Shown piece by piece: positions 26,401 to 41,400 of a stretch of DNA of 64,000 nucleotides. Each line of letters opens with the position of its first letter. Position 1 is the stretch's first letter. The DNA comes from Lineus longissimus (Eukaryota; Nemertea; Pilidiophora; Heteronemertea; Lineidae). The notes under the pieces were generated by a model. It had not been told where the DNA came from. It saw only the letters and a program-made list of their open reading frames with translations, and did no database searches. The stretch covers positions 9,557,501 through 9,621,500 of the forward strand of contig NC_088310.1 of NCBI RefSeq assembly GCF_910592395.1, read 5' to 3'. The position numbers were made by a program, and so were the translations under genes.

Positions 26401-29400
26401 AAGGTACGATCGATTGTGGCGCCGCCACTGGCATTTATCTTAACGCCGGTTCCTCATTGGAATACTTTCCCAACTTAAACACCCTTCAGCAACCCTGGCG
26501 TTACCTGGGCGTAACCCTTGTTCCAACTTAATACTTGAGATGTCTTCTCTCTGGGTTTTCATGAATTTGACCATGAAGCTTACCCAGAAGCTTATTGTCT
26601 TGGTAATTAGGTGATCGCCCATTCATCCTGGGTGATTATGGGACGATGAAAGTGGGGACCGAAATGTCAAAATTCAAGTATAGGTACCTCCTACTGAGAG
26701 TCAACTTGCCTCATTGATCCGATGCATCAGTTGAACTCAACTCAGTTGCTGACAATGGCAGCAATGTCATAATGAATCATTTATAAGACAAAGGTAAATA
26801 GTTCATCCACCTGGGCGTCCGCAGTCACCAGTTTCCCTGGGGGAGAATGGACCAACATCACGGAGAAGACTGGAGACAAGTCCCTGGACAGTCTGGCAAC
26901 AGCACGGGAAGGGTACTCCCTGTGAAGTGAGTCAATTAGCGACACCACTGGTTGGCTAGACGTGACATTATTGGTTGGCTATAGCCATCACACTGCCAAG
27001 GGAGTGACATGAACTTTAAAGTGACTGAGTGTTCTACGCCATGTTGTAGATAAATATTCTATATAACACATTGGATGCAAATGAGCACAATTTATAGTGT
27101 ATTTGGCACTGTGCCTCGTTTTGGCGGCAGCTGTTAGTGTAAGGTACCATGGACAGCTTGGATTGGTACAAAAAATAAAAATAATCAAAAAGCAGTCAAT
27201 AGTACAATTCCATTTGAGTTGAGGTATTTTAGAATCAAAAACAGTTGAACCTCCCTTAGCGGACACCTCTCTATTATGGACAACCTCTCTTTTAAGGATG
27301 CTAGTTTTGGTCCCAAATTTGTTGTTGCCATTCAATTTGACCTCATTAACCAGGACACCTCTCTATTGAGGACAGCACTTGTCAGTCCCGCGGGTGTCCA
27401 TATTAGAGAGGTTTTACTGTAGATACCTCAGTGTCGGTATCGATTGCCTCCTTAAACACTGCTCAGGAGGGGGTTGTCATTTTGCCCAAAACCTTGATGT
27501 GGCCTTCATTTCAGCTCCAACCTCGTGATGTTTGGGGAGACATCCAGTTCGGCATCAAATCCTTGAACCATATTTCAAGTACAACTGTAAAGCATTTTTC
27601 TATTCTCACCACGAACATTTTTGAGAAATCTTGCACAAACCTATTTTCTTCAACACCAGGAAACACACTGCTCTATTACCCAGTCAAACACAGGATTTTC
27701 GCCACATTTTATACAGTTTGAAATCTTTTATAACTGAAAGCCGTATTTCCTCTACGAAATAGTCGATTGATTTTTTAATGTAACAATGATTGAAGTAAAT
27801 CATTTAAATTCACATCAAATTTTTCTTCTTCTTTCTTTTGTGACAAATGGGTTTCTCTGTCTGGCTCTGCTTCCTCATCCATTAAATAATTTGCAAATTA
27901 CCTTAACAAATTTTTAAAAATGCTAATGGAACAAATCACATAAACGACTCCGAGAGAGGCAAAAACTGCAGTAAAAGTTATCATGATCATCAGGAGGACA
28001 AATGCTACAAATATGTTACAGATTTAGACCTCATCGTGTCATGAGAATTCATCATGCTGTGAACTTGTGGTTGTTTTAGAGTTGTGATTCAAATTTAATG
28101 TATCCAATCCTTTAAACACCCTGCAAACAAGTGATTTAAATCGCCGATACCTACAATTTAAATCGCATGTGACAATAATTGCTCGTTTGCGGTGTGCTCT
28201 ATTCGGAACACCCTTGGGACTGATATTAAACTTTATAGATGACTCCTGCAGACATGTGATGAATATTGCCTGCCTCTGTGATAATACCATTGCTGTCAGA
28301 ACGAAGTTCTTCTCCATGAGATGAGATGAGAGCGAGCACTCACAAAAACTCGACTGCAAAAATGTTAAAACATTTGATGGCATTTAAACTTGAAAGTTTC
28401 AGCTGATCTCTAAGAAATGTGCATCACCAATCTTAAACAGATTAATAATTAAGTTACATAAATAAAATGGATTAAAACCAACGTCACCACGATAAAGTTT
28501 CCCTTCATCTCCTTTCAAATCTTTAATCTTTCCACGCTATGTCTGTTTTATTAGTTCTTCCTCCAGTTACATGGTGTAGATTAGATTACATAGAGACTAA
28601 GGGCCATGTCCCAGGGTGCACCGTCTGATTTCCAATTCACTTTAATGAATTTGTAATCGCTCAAATCACATTTGGGGATTGAAATCGGGATCTGATTTGT
28701 TGTAGAGCGACAGCTGATGTTCTGATGCAGCATATTATTTAAAAGGCTGAGTGTCTCAAGATAATGCCGGCCGGCACCAATGTAGTTTATAGGGTCCCTG
28801 TGCAGAGGGTGTCCCAGCCGGACACAATGGATGGACCCCCAAAAGTGTTCACAAACAGTCTGTAGAATGTCTGCAGACATTTTTCAGTTCATTCAAGAAT
28901 TAGCCCCCATACAAAACCATGTAAACTTCGTTAGTTCTTCTTCTTCTGCATTCAACTTGTCTAAAACTATAACTACAGTCCTGTGCGGAGATGAGGGGCT
29001 TTACGTTTCAAGGTCATGCTGTGTTCCCCACAGCTTTCCCTTAATATTTGGTGTCTGCGGGCCAGAATTTCTGTCGTAAATCCTGGTGCAACTAGGGGAC
29101 AGTCTTGTAGGATGTGGTCTGGTCTGGTGTAACTTCATCAGTAGGATGTGGTCGGGTGTAACTGTATCAGTAGGATGTGGTCTGGTGCAACTGTATCAGT
29201 AGGATGTGGTCGGGTGTAACTGTATCAGTAGGATGTGGTCTGGTGTAACTGTATCAGTAGGATGTGGTCGGTGTAACTGTATCAGTAGGATGTGGTCGGG
29301 TGTAACTGTTTCAGTAGGATGTGGTCTGGTGTAACTGTATCAGTAGGATGTGGTCTGGTGTAACTGTATCAGTAGGATGTGGTCTGGTGTAACTGTATCA

Positions 29401-32400
29401 GTAGGATGTGGTCTGGTGTAACTTCATCAGTAGGATGTGGTCTGGTGTAACTTCATCAGTAGGATGTGGTCTGGTGTAACTGTATCAGTAGGATGTGGTC
29501 TGGTGTAACTGTATCAGTAGGATGTGGTCTGGTGTAACTGTATCAGTAGGATGTGGTCTGGTGTAACCGTATCAGTAGGATATGGTCTGGTGTAACCGTA
29601 TCAGTAGGATGTGGTCTGGTGTAACCGTATCAGTAGGATGGATGTGGTCTGGTGTAAACTCTATCAGTAGGATGTGGTCTGGTGTAACTGTATCAGTAGG
29701 ATGTGGTCTGGTGTAACTTCATCAGTAGGATGTGCTCTGGTGTAACTTCAACAGTAGGATGTGCTCTGGTGTAACTTCATCAGTAATATCCCTCAAGTGT
29801 GTTGCAGCAAGAGTAAATTCTGTGTCTGTTCTGTTACTCAACATTTTTCGTCCAGCACAGAGAAGAATATGAAGTTTCTGATCTTAACATGACTCTTAGA
29901 AGGAAGATGTCCATGTCTAGGGTTACCCGCCTTATCCATTCCTGGTCATGAGACTGTTCAAACGTAGCAGAAAACAGCCTCATTAGGCACAGCGTGATTC
30001 AGCCTGGAGTTTGAGTAATGTTGCCTTTTCGTGCCGCAATTGCTGCAGCCTTGATAAGGCAACAATACCCGATAATTGGCCGCATGCTATCAAACAGACT
30101 TATCCAATGACTACAACAGATGGATGATCAACGTTAATTATTCATTTAGACACGATAATGTCTTCCATTGTGCAATATCGACTTCAGTTGGTTTGTTTTT
30201 AAGGGGTACGCCGTTCGTAATTACTTGTGGTCCAGTCAAATAGAAATCCACTTATACAAAATGCCGTGGTACAGTTATTGTGAATGCAAATTTGTTTAAA
30301 CTTGGTATTCATAGTATTTGTATATCAGTCTACACAATGGCAATGTTGAAATTTATATTTAGTATGTATTTTCGCAATTGAACATTTTTAAATTCAATTA
30401 CAAATTAAAAACTTCTAAGAATGGCGTAGGCCTTTAATGAGACTTTTTGTGAGATAATAGAGGGAGCCTTGCCTATTGTAATGGTAATACACGATACGTC
30501 ATCAATTTTTCATAGATATACAATCATTTGGGAACTGTAACTACAGTTATAATGTCATAAGGTGAAGCTAAGGTAGCCTGAAGTGCAATTTAGCAGACCT
30601 GTTCTGTTTTGTGGTTAAGGAGGCCCAGGGGCTTTAACATACAGTCCAAATCACAACTGACATCCCTGAATTGGCGCGCAACTTGGCGCGTAACTTGGCA
30701 TGCAATGTGTGTGTAGGTTACGTGTAAGTTGTGCATTACTTACACGAAGCAGAAGGGATGTCAATTGAGATTTGAGGGATCAAATCTCAAATTTCACCTC
30801 AAATCTCACCTCAACTGAGGGATGTCAATTGAGATTTAGACTGTACATAAAGAGATTGGACACTGACGGAACCATGGTACCAACACACAAACATCACCAC
30901 GACAGACCTTCTCTAGGCATTGTGTTCACCAGTTCCTGAAGTTCTAAAATGTTGCAAATCAGCGATTTAAATTGCTTTGACTTTCAATCTATCATCACAG
31001 CACCCGTTGAACACTGGCTTCAAAATCAAGCGATTTGAAACCGAGGGCCGTTTGTTTTTGGCAAAATACCAAAATTATTGCTGGTCGGTACAACCGCTGA
31101 GTTTTCTTCAAAAGCAAGCGACTGGACTCGCACCTGCGATTGATATCAAACCGGATTGATACTTCAAACCAGTATGATATTGACGCCAGCAACCTGCAAT
31201 CACTGAAACTTTAGTTGCAGGCACCTGCGAAGTCAACCGCATATATGGGTAGTTTTTGTTGCCCAGGGCTATTACTTGCTCATTTGCAATGCCCTTAAGT
31301 GTGACAGTCATCTATCAAACGCGATGGAGGAATCCACTCTGACGTCCAAGGTTACAATTCCCCAGGGGCCACTTAGTACAAGTGTTAATGATGGCTACCT
31401 CACATTGACAAATCGGCCATAATCACCTGTTACAAGGTTATGACCAATGTCATCGGGACCAAGTTAATAGCAAATCAAGCAAGCTAATGGATGCATCGTC
31501 AAGGCAGAGAAGGGAGACAAATGCCACACCTCAAGTGTCCAGTCAGAAATATATCTTTGACTGAGTATGAAAACATGGCTGTAACTGATTCCAACACGTC
31601 CAATAGCGGATTTTTAAAACGAGGATGTCTGATATTGGAGGCCAGTCCTCATTCTATTTGATATGAATCTGACTTCTGTCCTTGGTTCCAACCACTGACA
31701 CACTCACACCTTTTCTGAGACCTGAGAAAAAGAGATTGCCTCGGATGAATGAACAACCATGACCAACTCGGGAATCGATACCAATCCTCGACATTCATCA
31801 GTGACAATGCAAAAAGGCGATTGATTAAATCCAGGTTATTACTCCGTTGATGATAAAACAACTGACTTGCATCGCAGCAAACCTTGGGAATATCACGCAG
31901 CATATTGTTTGCTTGAATGAAGGCAAACCTTATTATTGGCAAGCGACTCGAAAAATTGCAAAAAAGGAATGCCCGACTGACTTACAAAGATTCAAAATGA
32001 CGTGAATGTATAAATGCTCATTCCAGCCCTCAATACCTTGTCTTCAACCTTATTTGAACAAGCAGTGGTTCAAATATCAATTTCATCATTCTCCAAGCAG
32101 ATTGAAGGGTATTCGCTCTGTTAACACAAATTTCTATTATACCATGTGGTCACTGATTGACTAGCAATATCAGCCCCATAAAACCAACAGAAATCACACA
32201 TTTACCAAATTATCAGTGCTGCCACCTGTTGAGAGGAGTTTACACTAGCATCGCCAGCAGGCCATATGTGAACAACATGTATAAGAGAACTTGACCTTTA
32301 AGAAAGATCACAACCAAATGAGACTATTCCACACTACAGGAACGTACTACCAGAAGTAAGTTTTTTGCTTGAAAAACGATCTGAGGTTCAAAAATTGCCT

Positions 32401-35400
32401 CAATCTATACCCATATCAAATTCAAGCTAAATTATTTCTGGTCAAATGCTTCCTATATCAATTGCAAGAACTACTTTTTGATATGGATGCAAGCAGACCT
32501 GAACCACAAAACCAATCAGTCTGCAGCCGTTTTTTTCGATTTGCAATTTGGTCTATCTTAATGAGTTTGCTCGACAATTCTGTAAAGTACCTCGCAAGCC
32601 CAAGTTCAACAAAAAGAATGGAGCACTTCATACAAGGAGTGCAGTTTGCCTAAAGCACTGAACTTATACCTCTCATGCAATTAAAAACGTTTTTTGTAGA
32701 CACCAGCAATGTTTTTTGTAGAAACCGGCTTCGTTTAATGGGTTTGATATCGAGTCGATGCCTTTTAATTAAATTGTTTCACACATCAATAGAGTGGTTG
32801 TAATTAGTCATGGGACATCATTGTTATAATGGAAAATAGCAGGATATTTAAGTCTTTCTTTTTATTATCTAATTTTGAAATGGCTTTTTGATGATGATGT
32901 ACTTTGCCATAATATTTCATCCTGGGATATTCTGGCTAGATGTTAAAATACATTTCATTCACGTCACTGTAATCTGAACAAGAGCAACACAAAAACTGGC
33001 ATACGTCACTGCCCACGAGTAGTCCGGGGGCATGATAAACGGCGTAGTTGTTTTGTCATGGTAATTTTCGTGAGATGCGCATATTTCCCATGCCTCAACC
33101 AGGCACTATCCAGGGCATGCTGCTCTGAAAGTTGGAATGCCTGCATTGAATACAGAAGATTAAGACAAGATTCTCCGTCAGCTGGGGGACCGATTCTCCA
33201 GGGAGATGTTGTGTGTTACCACGGTTGGGCACCTGTTTGGTTTATAGGCCTAGTGACGCCGTCTCGGCTTGAGAGGATGAGTTGATCACCAGCTACTGCA
33301 CACTTGGATTGAGTATTTGCTGGCCACGTTACAGACCAGGTACAAATAATCTTGGTTTTATGTCTCATTCAACACTTTTCAAATGATGACACAATCGATG
33401 TAAAGTAATATGCCCAAGGACACAAGCAATGTATCTACTTCACACTGAAGACATTCACTCCTCAACTAATGGTAAGTGAGTCAGTTTCCAAAATAAACAT
33501 TAAGCATAAGTCGGGATTAAATGCATCTATTGGCACAAAACAATAAACCCTGTTCATCATCTATTGAAAGTAGAGACAGAAGATTTCCCAATGCCTTGAG
33601 AAGAAACCTTGATTTGACTAAGAGTAAACATGGATTTTCCGTTTGGGAATATTCATTAGCAAATATCAACAATAGAACACTCTTCCCCTTGCCTTGAATA
33701 GAGAAGCTTCTTCGGTACATTATGGTTGATATTATACGGGACTTCCTCACATATAACATCATATTAAAGTTTTCAGGTCAATGAGGGTTAACTATGCAGA
33801 TAATATTAACCTTTTTATAGGCTTTTTTCACTGGAAAATTGGCTCTTCTAATGAAAAAGCAATATAATTTATGTACACTTTACCCTACACAGCCGTAAAG
33901 ACTTCAGCATGTAAAGAAGTATGTGAGGATAACCTGTACTTCTTCTGTTTTTTGTTCAATTTACGGTGGAACGGACCTACGATGGATGTTTGCTTGCATC
34001 ACTTCCCTTGGTTCTATTGTCCATCTGGCGTTGTGACAACTCTATCCACACAGTGAGATGATTCATACGAATTATCATCAAGATTATTCCGAGATTAAAC
34101 TAATTAAAGACGAGCGTGGATCCGGAACCTTCCGGCTACAACACGCAATTTCGCACAGACCAGGATCAAATGGTCAAATTTTCCACTCTACTTCCCAAGC
34201 TCTGCCCAGCACTCTCGGAAAATTCGACGCCGTGTTATTGTCAAAGTTGATAAGATTCTCGTGTCCACATCATGGTTTCAAGAGATAACCGCACGTCCGC
34301 GCATTTATAAGTCTTGCAACAATTCACATTGTGCAATGCGCGTAATTATCGAGAGCCAATTTATTACACCACGATTTCAAGGGCTTCTGCCCCATTGAAA
34401 CCTTCTCCGATTCCCGCTATTCTTGACCTAAGTTATTGTTAATAATTAATGCTAATTGAAGTGACCATTGTTATGGTTGACCTTCACGTTATCATTCTTA
34501 ATTATAAAGTCATTTATAGCAGTAAGTTCAATTATAAAGCAACACACCCTAAAGCATTATATGTGAGCCCTCAGCCTCCCTTATGTTTCATCCTCACCGA
34601 GCAATTTGTTTTCATCATTTAAATTGAAGAGATAAGTGGCCATTAATTTTGTCACCCCAGGTAACTCAAGCTGGGAAGTGTGATTCCCCTTGGCCATGTT
34701 TGGCTCAGGGCCCTGAAGGATAGGGACACAATGGAATTGTGCAAAAGACATAAAGCTGAGAACCCCCTTAATGGGCAGGACACCCTCTATCAGGGACAGC
34801 GATTTTGGCCCTAAAACGGTTGTCTCGGTACAACTTGACTCCTGTAATCATGACACCTCTCTATTAAGGACAGCATTTGTCAGTCCCAAGGGTGTCCTTG
34901 AGAGAGACCACTGTATTGCTTTTTCAAGTGCTGACTATAAGCCAGAGGAGTTTTTATCCGAGTCTAAGCATTAAAATTTAAAGCAAAGCACCACGAAGAA
35001 GCTTTCAATGTGCATCGTTGCTAGGATAACACCTTCAAATGCACTGTGAAATAATGAAACACGTGATGCACTATAAGAACTTCTACCTGCAGTGCTCAAG
35101 TAGTGAATGTCATGCTAACAATATACAGCTTGGTTTTGGAGAGGAAATGATGCAGATAGCAACTTGGTCTTCTAGACACAAGTCCCATCGGTGTTAAAAC
35201 CACAAAGAAAAAAACAGGTTGATCTGAAAGATTTGACAGTATGACTAAGCGATCTCTTCTAAAGGCACGAACCTCATCTTTAAGCCAATATCATGTCTGA
35301 CTTTTTCACTTGATCAAGTAACATGTCCAGTCATTAGACAAACATAATGCACCCAAACCGTAGGCTGGGCACATAATGGATTAGCGTTAGCGGAAGATCA

Positions 35401-38400
35401 AAGCTAATATCGGCATGCCTCAAGACAATACAGAGAAAGCCACGTCTTATTATTACAAGTGATGAAAGACTTGTAACAACGGATAGTAGGGACTCGGGAA
35501 AGATGAAAAGGAATTAGTCCAATTAAGTGGAAAATGGAGAGAATGGTATGACACTGTCAACATGGACAGATATGCAGGGCATCTCCAATGACTGTTTGAT
35601 TACAGTTGGAATGGACACAGGTTGGCAGCTTTAGCCAACTCTGAACTTCCCTGACTCCAAATTGGGGAGCGCCGGTCCACAAGTCAATGTTGCTGCAACC
35701 TTCACTACTCGAGGGTTGCTGGCCAATGTTGGTCGAAACAAACCATCTGGTCAGAGGCACTCCACAATGCAGAGAAATGATCCTCATCCAATTCGTGCAA
35801 GTGATGAAAGACTTGTAACAACGAATGGTAGGGACTTGGGGACAGATGAAAAGGAATTAGTCCAATTAACTGGAATATGGAGAGAAAGGTATGGCACTGT
35901 CAACATGGACAGATGGGCATTACATCGATGCAGACTGTTTGACAGTTGGAATGGACAGAGGTTTAAGAGGCTTTGGCAAACTCTGAACTTCCCCAATTCC
36001 ATGTTGAGGAGCACCAACCCACAATCTGAGGGTTCTTGGTCAAAATGTAGGTCAGAGGCACGCCATACAGAGAGATTCTTGCGTCATTGCTACAGGTGAT
36101 GAAAGACTTGTAACAACGGATGGTAGGGACTTAGTACAGTTGAAAAGTAATTGATCAAATTAGCTGGAAATGGGAGAAAGGTATGACACTGATGTCAATG
36201 CGACAGATGGGTGGGGCATCTCCTCTTTTTAATTAGGGTCGGGATGGATACACTCAGGTAAGTGGCTGTAGCACGTACCTCTCTGACTCAAGATGAAAAA
36301 GAATCAGTCAAGTTTGAATTGGAAATAAGAGAAAGTCATGACACTGCCTGCACAGACAAATGGGATGGACCTATTCCTTAGAACCCCAGAATTCTCAGTG
36401 CAGACTCCTAATTGTTATTCAGCCCTCACCAGTCTCATCTGAAGATTGATGAATTAAAACTCCTTGTGCCTTGGTCGAGGTCAGGATATGAATTCAGCTT
36501 TTCATCTGAGAACACTTGAGGCATTTCTCTACATCGAAGTATCAATATCCATATGGAATTATCCACGATAACCGTCAACTACTGCAACTCCTTCATCTCT
36601 AATGGATTACTTGGAGATGGTTTAATAAGAGAGGAAATATTCGAGATGCTTTCATTATATTCGCACTGAGTTAACAGCACTTTCCAAGGCCGATGAAATG
36701 GAATAAGTAGTCATATGTGTTGTTTAAAGGGATGCGTCGTTCGTGTTCACTGTAGGGTAGGATGGGGTAATTGTAGCCCCGGTTTATTTGTAACCCCTGC
36801 ATCGCACTAAGTAAACAGCACTTTCCAAGGCCGATGAAATTGAATAAGTAGTCATGTGTGTTGTTTAAAGGGATGCGTCGTTCGTGTTCACTGTAGGGTA
36901 GGATGGGGTAATTGTAGCCCCGGTTTATTTGTAGCCCCTGCATCGCACTAAGTAAACAGCACTGTCCAAGGCCGATGAAGTTGAATAAGTAGTCATGTGA
37001 GTTGTTAAAGGGGTGCGTCGTTCGTTTCACTGTAGGGTAGGATGGGGTAATTGTAGCCCCGGTTTATTTGTAGCCCCTGCATTGTTTGATACATGGGGAT
37101 ATCAATCAATATCAAAGGCAGGGGCTACATGTATATCTGTTCGTACACTTGGATTCATTGTTGAAATTTACATTCAGTGTGTAGTTTCAAATTTCTACCT
37201 CAATTTTCAAATTTTTTTGAACGAACTAATATGCCTTTAAATGTTCTTTGTGTTGATGCATAAAGTTATGGTTTGAAGTAACTGGTGTGCAGTGTATGGT
37301 GTGGGGTTCTTGATGGGAATGAGAATTAGGTGTGGTGTGGTTGGGGTGGAGTGGGGGATGCTTCATGTTCAAGTATGAACATGTGCTTGTATGTCCTGGC
37401 AGAGGTGGTCAGAAAGGCAATGAAAAAACATGTGATCATTTAAAGCGTATTTCCTACAACAAGTACAATATCCTTCGCTCGCCTCAGTAGATATCAAAAC
37501 ATCATCAAATCATACGTAATTTACAGAATGGAACCCTATTGTCCATATTTTCAACAGCCCTAATCTAACTAACCGATCTGCACCAGACTTATGAATAGGA
37601 AATGCGACGATTCATTTTCACCGCCCGAGAAAAGGCAAAAAATAGGCTGAAACGCCGTTGTGCGACATCCTAACTCCACCACAAAACCTAAATGTGTAGC
37701 AAATCAAATTACCCTTCCCCTATATAAATTTAGGCCAAGGCCAATTTTTCAGCAAATTCGATATCAGACAGGAACATCAATCTTACTCGCCATAATTCAA
37801 TTAGCCAAAGTCATAATAGTGGACATCCCTGCACACTGCAACACACAGGTCATACAACGCTTCCCCCAAGAGGATCATATGCTTTTTCTGACCTGTCTAC
37901 CATTTTAGTGACAATCAAATTTGTGGCCAGTTTATTTGTCTTACGTCTTAGATTCTCTGTATTACAACATTATAACAGATTCAGCTGTCAAAGGTTTTTT
38001 CCGCCATATATTTAGCGGGATCCTCCACTCAGCGTTTTATCCAGGGGCAGCATGCGGACAAATCCCTGGACCATCAGTCAGAACAGCTTCCGTGGCGTGT
38101 TGCCACTGAGTGTTGGCATCTCTCCCACTGGTCCAAGCCCCTATCTTGGCAATCTCTCAGTTTGACAGCCAGCAAGGTTCTCATCTCAGATTGATGGTTT
38201 CTCTTATTGCTACTGAAACTACAGACCCGGCTCAGTCAATCAAATACTCAAGTTATTGTCAAACATTTGACATGTTTTATATAATCAGTTCTGGTATTCC
38301 GGTTTGAGTGATTAATATCAACTTTCATTGCTAATAAAAGAAGTTAAAGGGGAGAAGCATTAGGTACTGTTGTCACTAATGTATCGTTGCAGAGTTCCTG

Positions 38401-41400
38401 AATAAATAGTTTGTGGTTGCATCAGAAAACGTACACAACATTCTACACCTCGACTAACAGTCATCCCTCATCGAGCTCGTGGTGCAGAAGCTTAATTATC
38501 TGTGTAGTGCTCATTCAAGCTGCTTGAAAGGGCTATCTCTGCCAGCTATGTACCCATTTCCGCATCCTGGGTGAACAGAAGTAAGTTGGATTAAGTGTCT
38601 TGCTCAAGGACACAAAGACAAAATAGCAGCGATCCTTTTAAAGAGTCGAACCCACAACCACCTGATTATGAGCCTAGACTAGGCTATGCCACCGATCTCC
38701 CTGGAAAAATCGGCCAGGGGATGTTCACAGCAACCAAGAAAAAAAGGTCAAATGGGAAGCCATCACTCATAAAAAGTTTAGAATATTCTGTGTGAGATGT
38801 AACACGGCCAATAAACAGAGGAGCTACAGCTCAAACATCTGATAATTGATAATAAACAATATCAAGTAAACAGCGTCAGTAAACATATTTTTCATCCTAA
38901 TCTGATATCCTTGAGGGAGAAATCGAAAGCACCATCAGGGACTGAGTACTGGACATCACAGATGCTTTCTTTAAATACTTAATCCATCAAAACACTATAC
39001 GGGACACTACTTTTTGGGATGGTTTAAAACTGAAGGGGAAAGAGAACGTCACCCAGGTTCAGAACTGCATAGGTTGAGGCAAGGTTTATGCTTATTTCCT
39101 TCTTTTTTTTCCCGTTACAAATGACAACAAAATTTGAGTTGCCTCACAGCCTAGAGTAGTGGTTAACACCCCTGGCTACCATGCAACAGGGCTGGAATTG
39201 ATCCCGGGGAGAACCCAGGATTGTATTTCTGGATGAACCGGCGTGGCTTTCAAGTAACTAAAATTCCTGGCTCTTCACAACAAGTTTGAGGTGAAATATG
39301 AGATGAATTAATGAAGGTCTGTTGGATGAGACTAAAACCAAAGGTCCCTTGTATATGAGTGTCTATGCTAGGAACAGTGAAAGATCCCACAAAGGTGGAC
39401 AGTAGCATATAGTGGCCACCATACCACCGACAAAAGTTCAATAGGGCCACGACGGTAGTCACACTGACACTGAAATTTATAGCAGCAGTTGCTGTTTCAT
39501 GGAATTGGCAAAAGATATTTCTGGGTCAACAGTATTATCTCTAGTCAAAAAGACTTTTTGGTCAGTTGGCTGAAAAGAGTGGTTGTGGACTTCAAAGCAA
39601 AGAGTTTGGAGCAGAAAAATAAACGACATCTCCTCATGAGTAGGTCTCATAACAAGTTGTTTTCGTGCCGGCTTTCCCCTGCAGCGCTACAGTATTGATA
39701 ATTGCCCCTCGGGACGTGGCTGACCTGATTAGGGCGGATCAGTTAGAACTAGATGAGTAAGTGACATGCAACAACCATCGCTTTGCACACATAATAACAT
39801 GATTACAGTCGGCTCATGCAGCAAAATAACTCTTCATTGTGCCTGCGGCAACGATTACTGAGCAATTACAACCATTATCGGTTTTTATGCACACCAACAA
39901 TACATAATTTTCCTTGCATTACTGGGACAGTTTTTTTGATAACCTGTTTACGAAACGTTCAAGCCACGATCGTCATCGATACATATTTATCAGGTTTTTC
40001 ATTGCCCGTTTTAAAACTACAATGACGTCTTTGGTCGATTGCTGAACACCCCTATCATCAGGCCAGTGTTCTCCACAGCAAATTTCTTAAGGGTTGATCA
40101 TAGGCACATCCATTTTGGCTAGAACTTTTAAATCCTAAAGCCATCAGAACTCATTCAAATAAAGTCTATATATATCTATCGGGTTTTTCATTGCCTGTTT
40201 TAAAACTACAATGACGTCTTTGGTTGATTGCTGAACACCCCTGTCATCAGGCCAATGTTCTCCACAGCAAATTTCTTAAGGGTTGATCATAGGCACATCC
40301 ATTTTGGCTAGAACTTTTAAATCCTAAAACAATTAAAACTCCTTTGAAATAAAGTGAATCCACATCTAAAACCTGGGAGGCTGTTCTCTGGAAAATGAAG
40401 AACTGACTCCCACCCTTGAAATTGGCATTCACTGCATTTTGAAAGAGTTGTAATTGCTTTCGGACTTCAAGTTCCAGCCAAAATGGTGGTGTCAGCCGTC
40501 AACCCTTAGGCCGGTAGCGTGACCACATTTTGACACAGTTTAGACTTCATTTTAGTTCTGACACGGCACCAAAACCTGTCAGGACCAGTGTACGCCAACA
40601 GAAATAACACTACTAATTTCATGATGCTCCCTGGATGCTAACTATTTTACCACTTTGCCAGGGTGCTAAAATGGGGGAAAAGAAATTTGTCCAGGTGCTC
40701 AGCCAGGACAAAAAAAAGGTGAAAAATCTTGCAGCCTGAACAGTATTTACCTATTTCACTAACTTGCACAATTTGGCATCCCGCATGGTTTAAATAACAA
40801 GCTAGCTCTGACATTTGAAAAAACCCTATCACGTTATACAAGATCCAATTTCACTCAAAATTGGGCAAAAAATATCAAATGGTGAAGAGAGAACTTTCAT
40901 AAGCAAATTATGTGTGAAAAACTCGGGCCTTACGGTGAAAATATTTTGGTCCACTAGATTTAGAAGGTGCTGACACCTAGTAATTCTAGTGCGAAGCTTT
41001 AATGTCACAGCATGAGAATGTCTCCAAATTTTTTCAACTGCCCTTTTCAAGCTGGTCCAACACTGCAATAACACTGTATGTAATTATTTTTTGCTGCAAA
41101 TTCATGTATCGAGACAAATCTGCTGCTAAATATGAATTGAAACGAACTCAAAAAGACAATAATGTACACGACATTGAGATTCAAGAGATGTGACCCCATC
41201 ATAGCCAAACCAGGCGCACGTCGCTCTGAGCTTGGCAGGTTGAGACGGGCTGGTTGTTCATTTTACTGTCGTCTGCCTTTGGTGAAATCAGAGTATATCA
41301 ATTTCTTCCATTTATCTCCTGGTGTCATTTAAGCTCATCTTCATATGTGCGACATGCTGTGAAAGTCTGCTGTGACAGTCACATGTGTGCCTACTCTGTC

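Noticed and set aside
28581-28880. 99-codon minus-strand frame
   Set aside because: Looks protein-like in parts but has no splice sites, start context or recognisable motif.
29107-29785. Regular 29-bp direct repeats suggesting a CRISPR array
   Set aside because: Units are contiguous with no unique spacers, and the locus is clearly eukaryotic.
31324-31422. 32-codon ATG frame (MEESTLTSKVTIPQGP...)
   Set aside because: Codon bias is mildly coding-like but it is too short, with no splice sites and no family match.
35662-36099. 145-codon plus-strand frame
   Set aside because: It spans the junction of two copies of a 340-bp tandem repeat; the same segment in the other copy has stops.
38640-38720. 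Possible tRNA gene on the minus strand
   Set aside because: Box A and B-like words are present but a cloverleaf cannot be drawn; the following body identifies a SINE.
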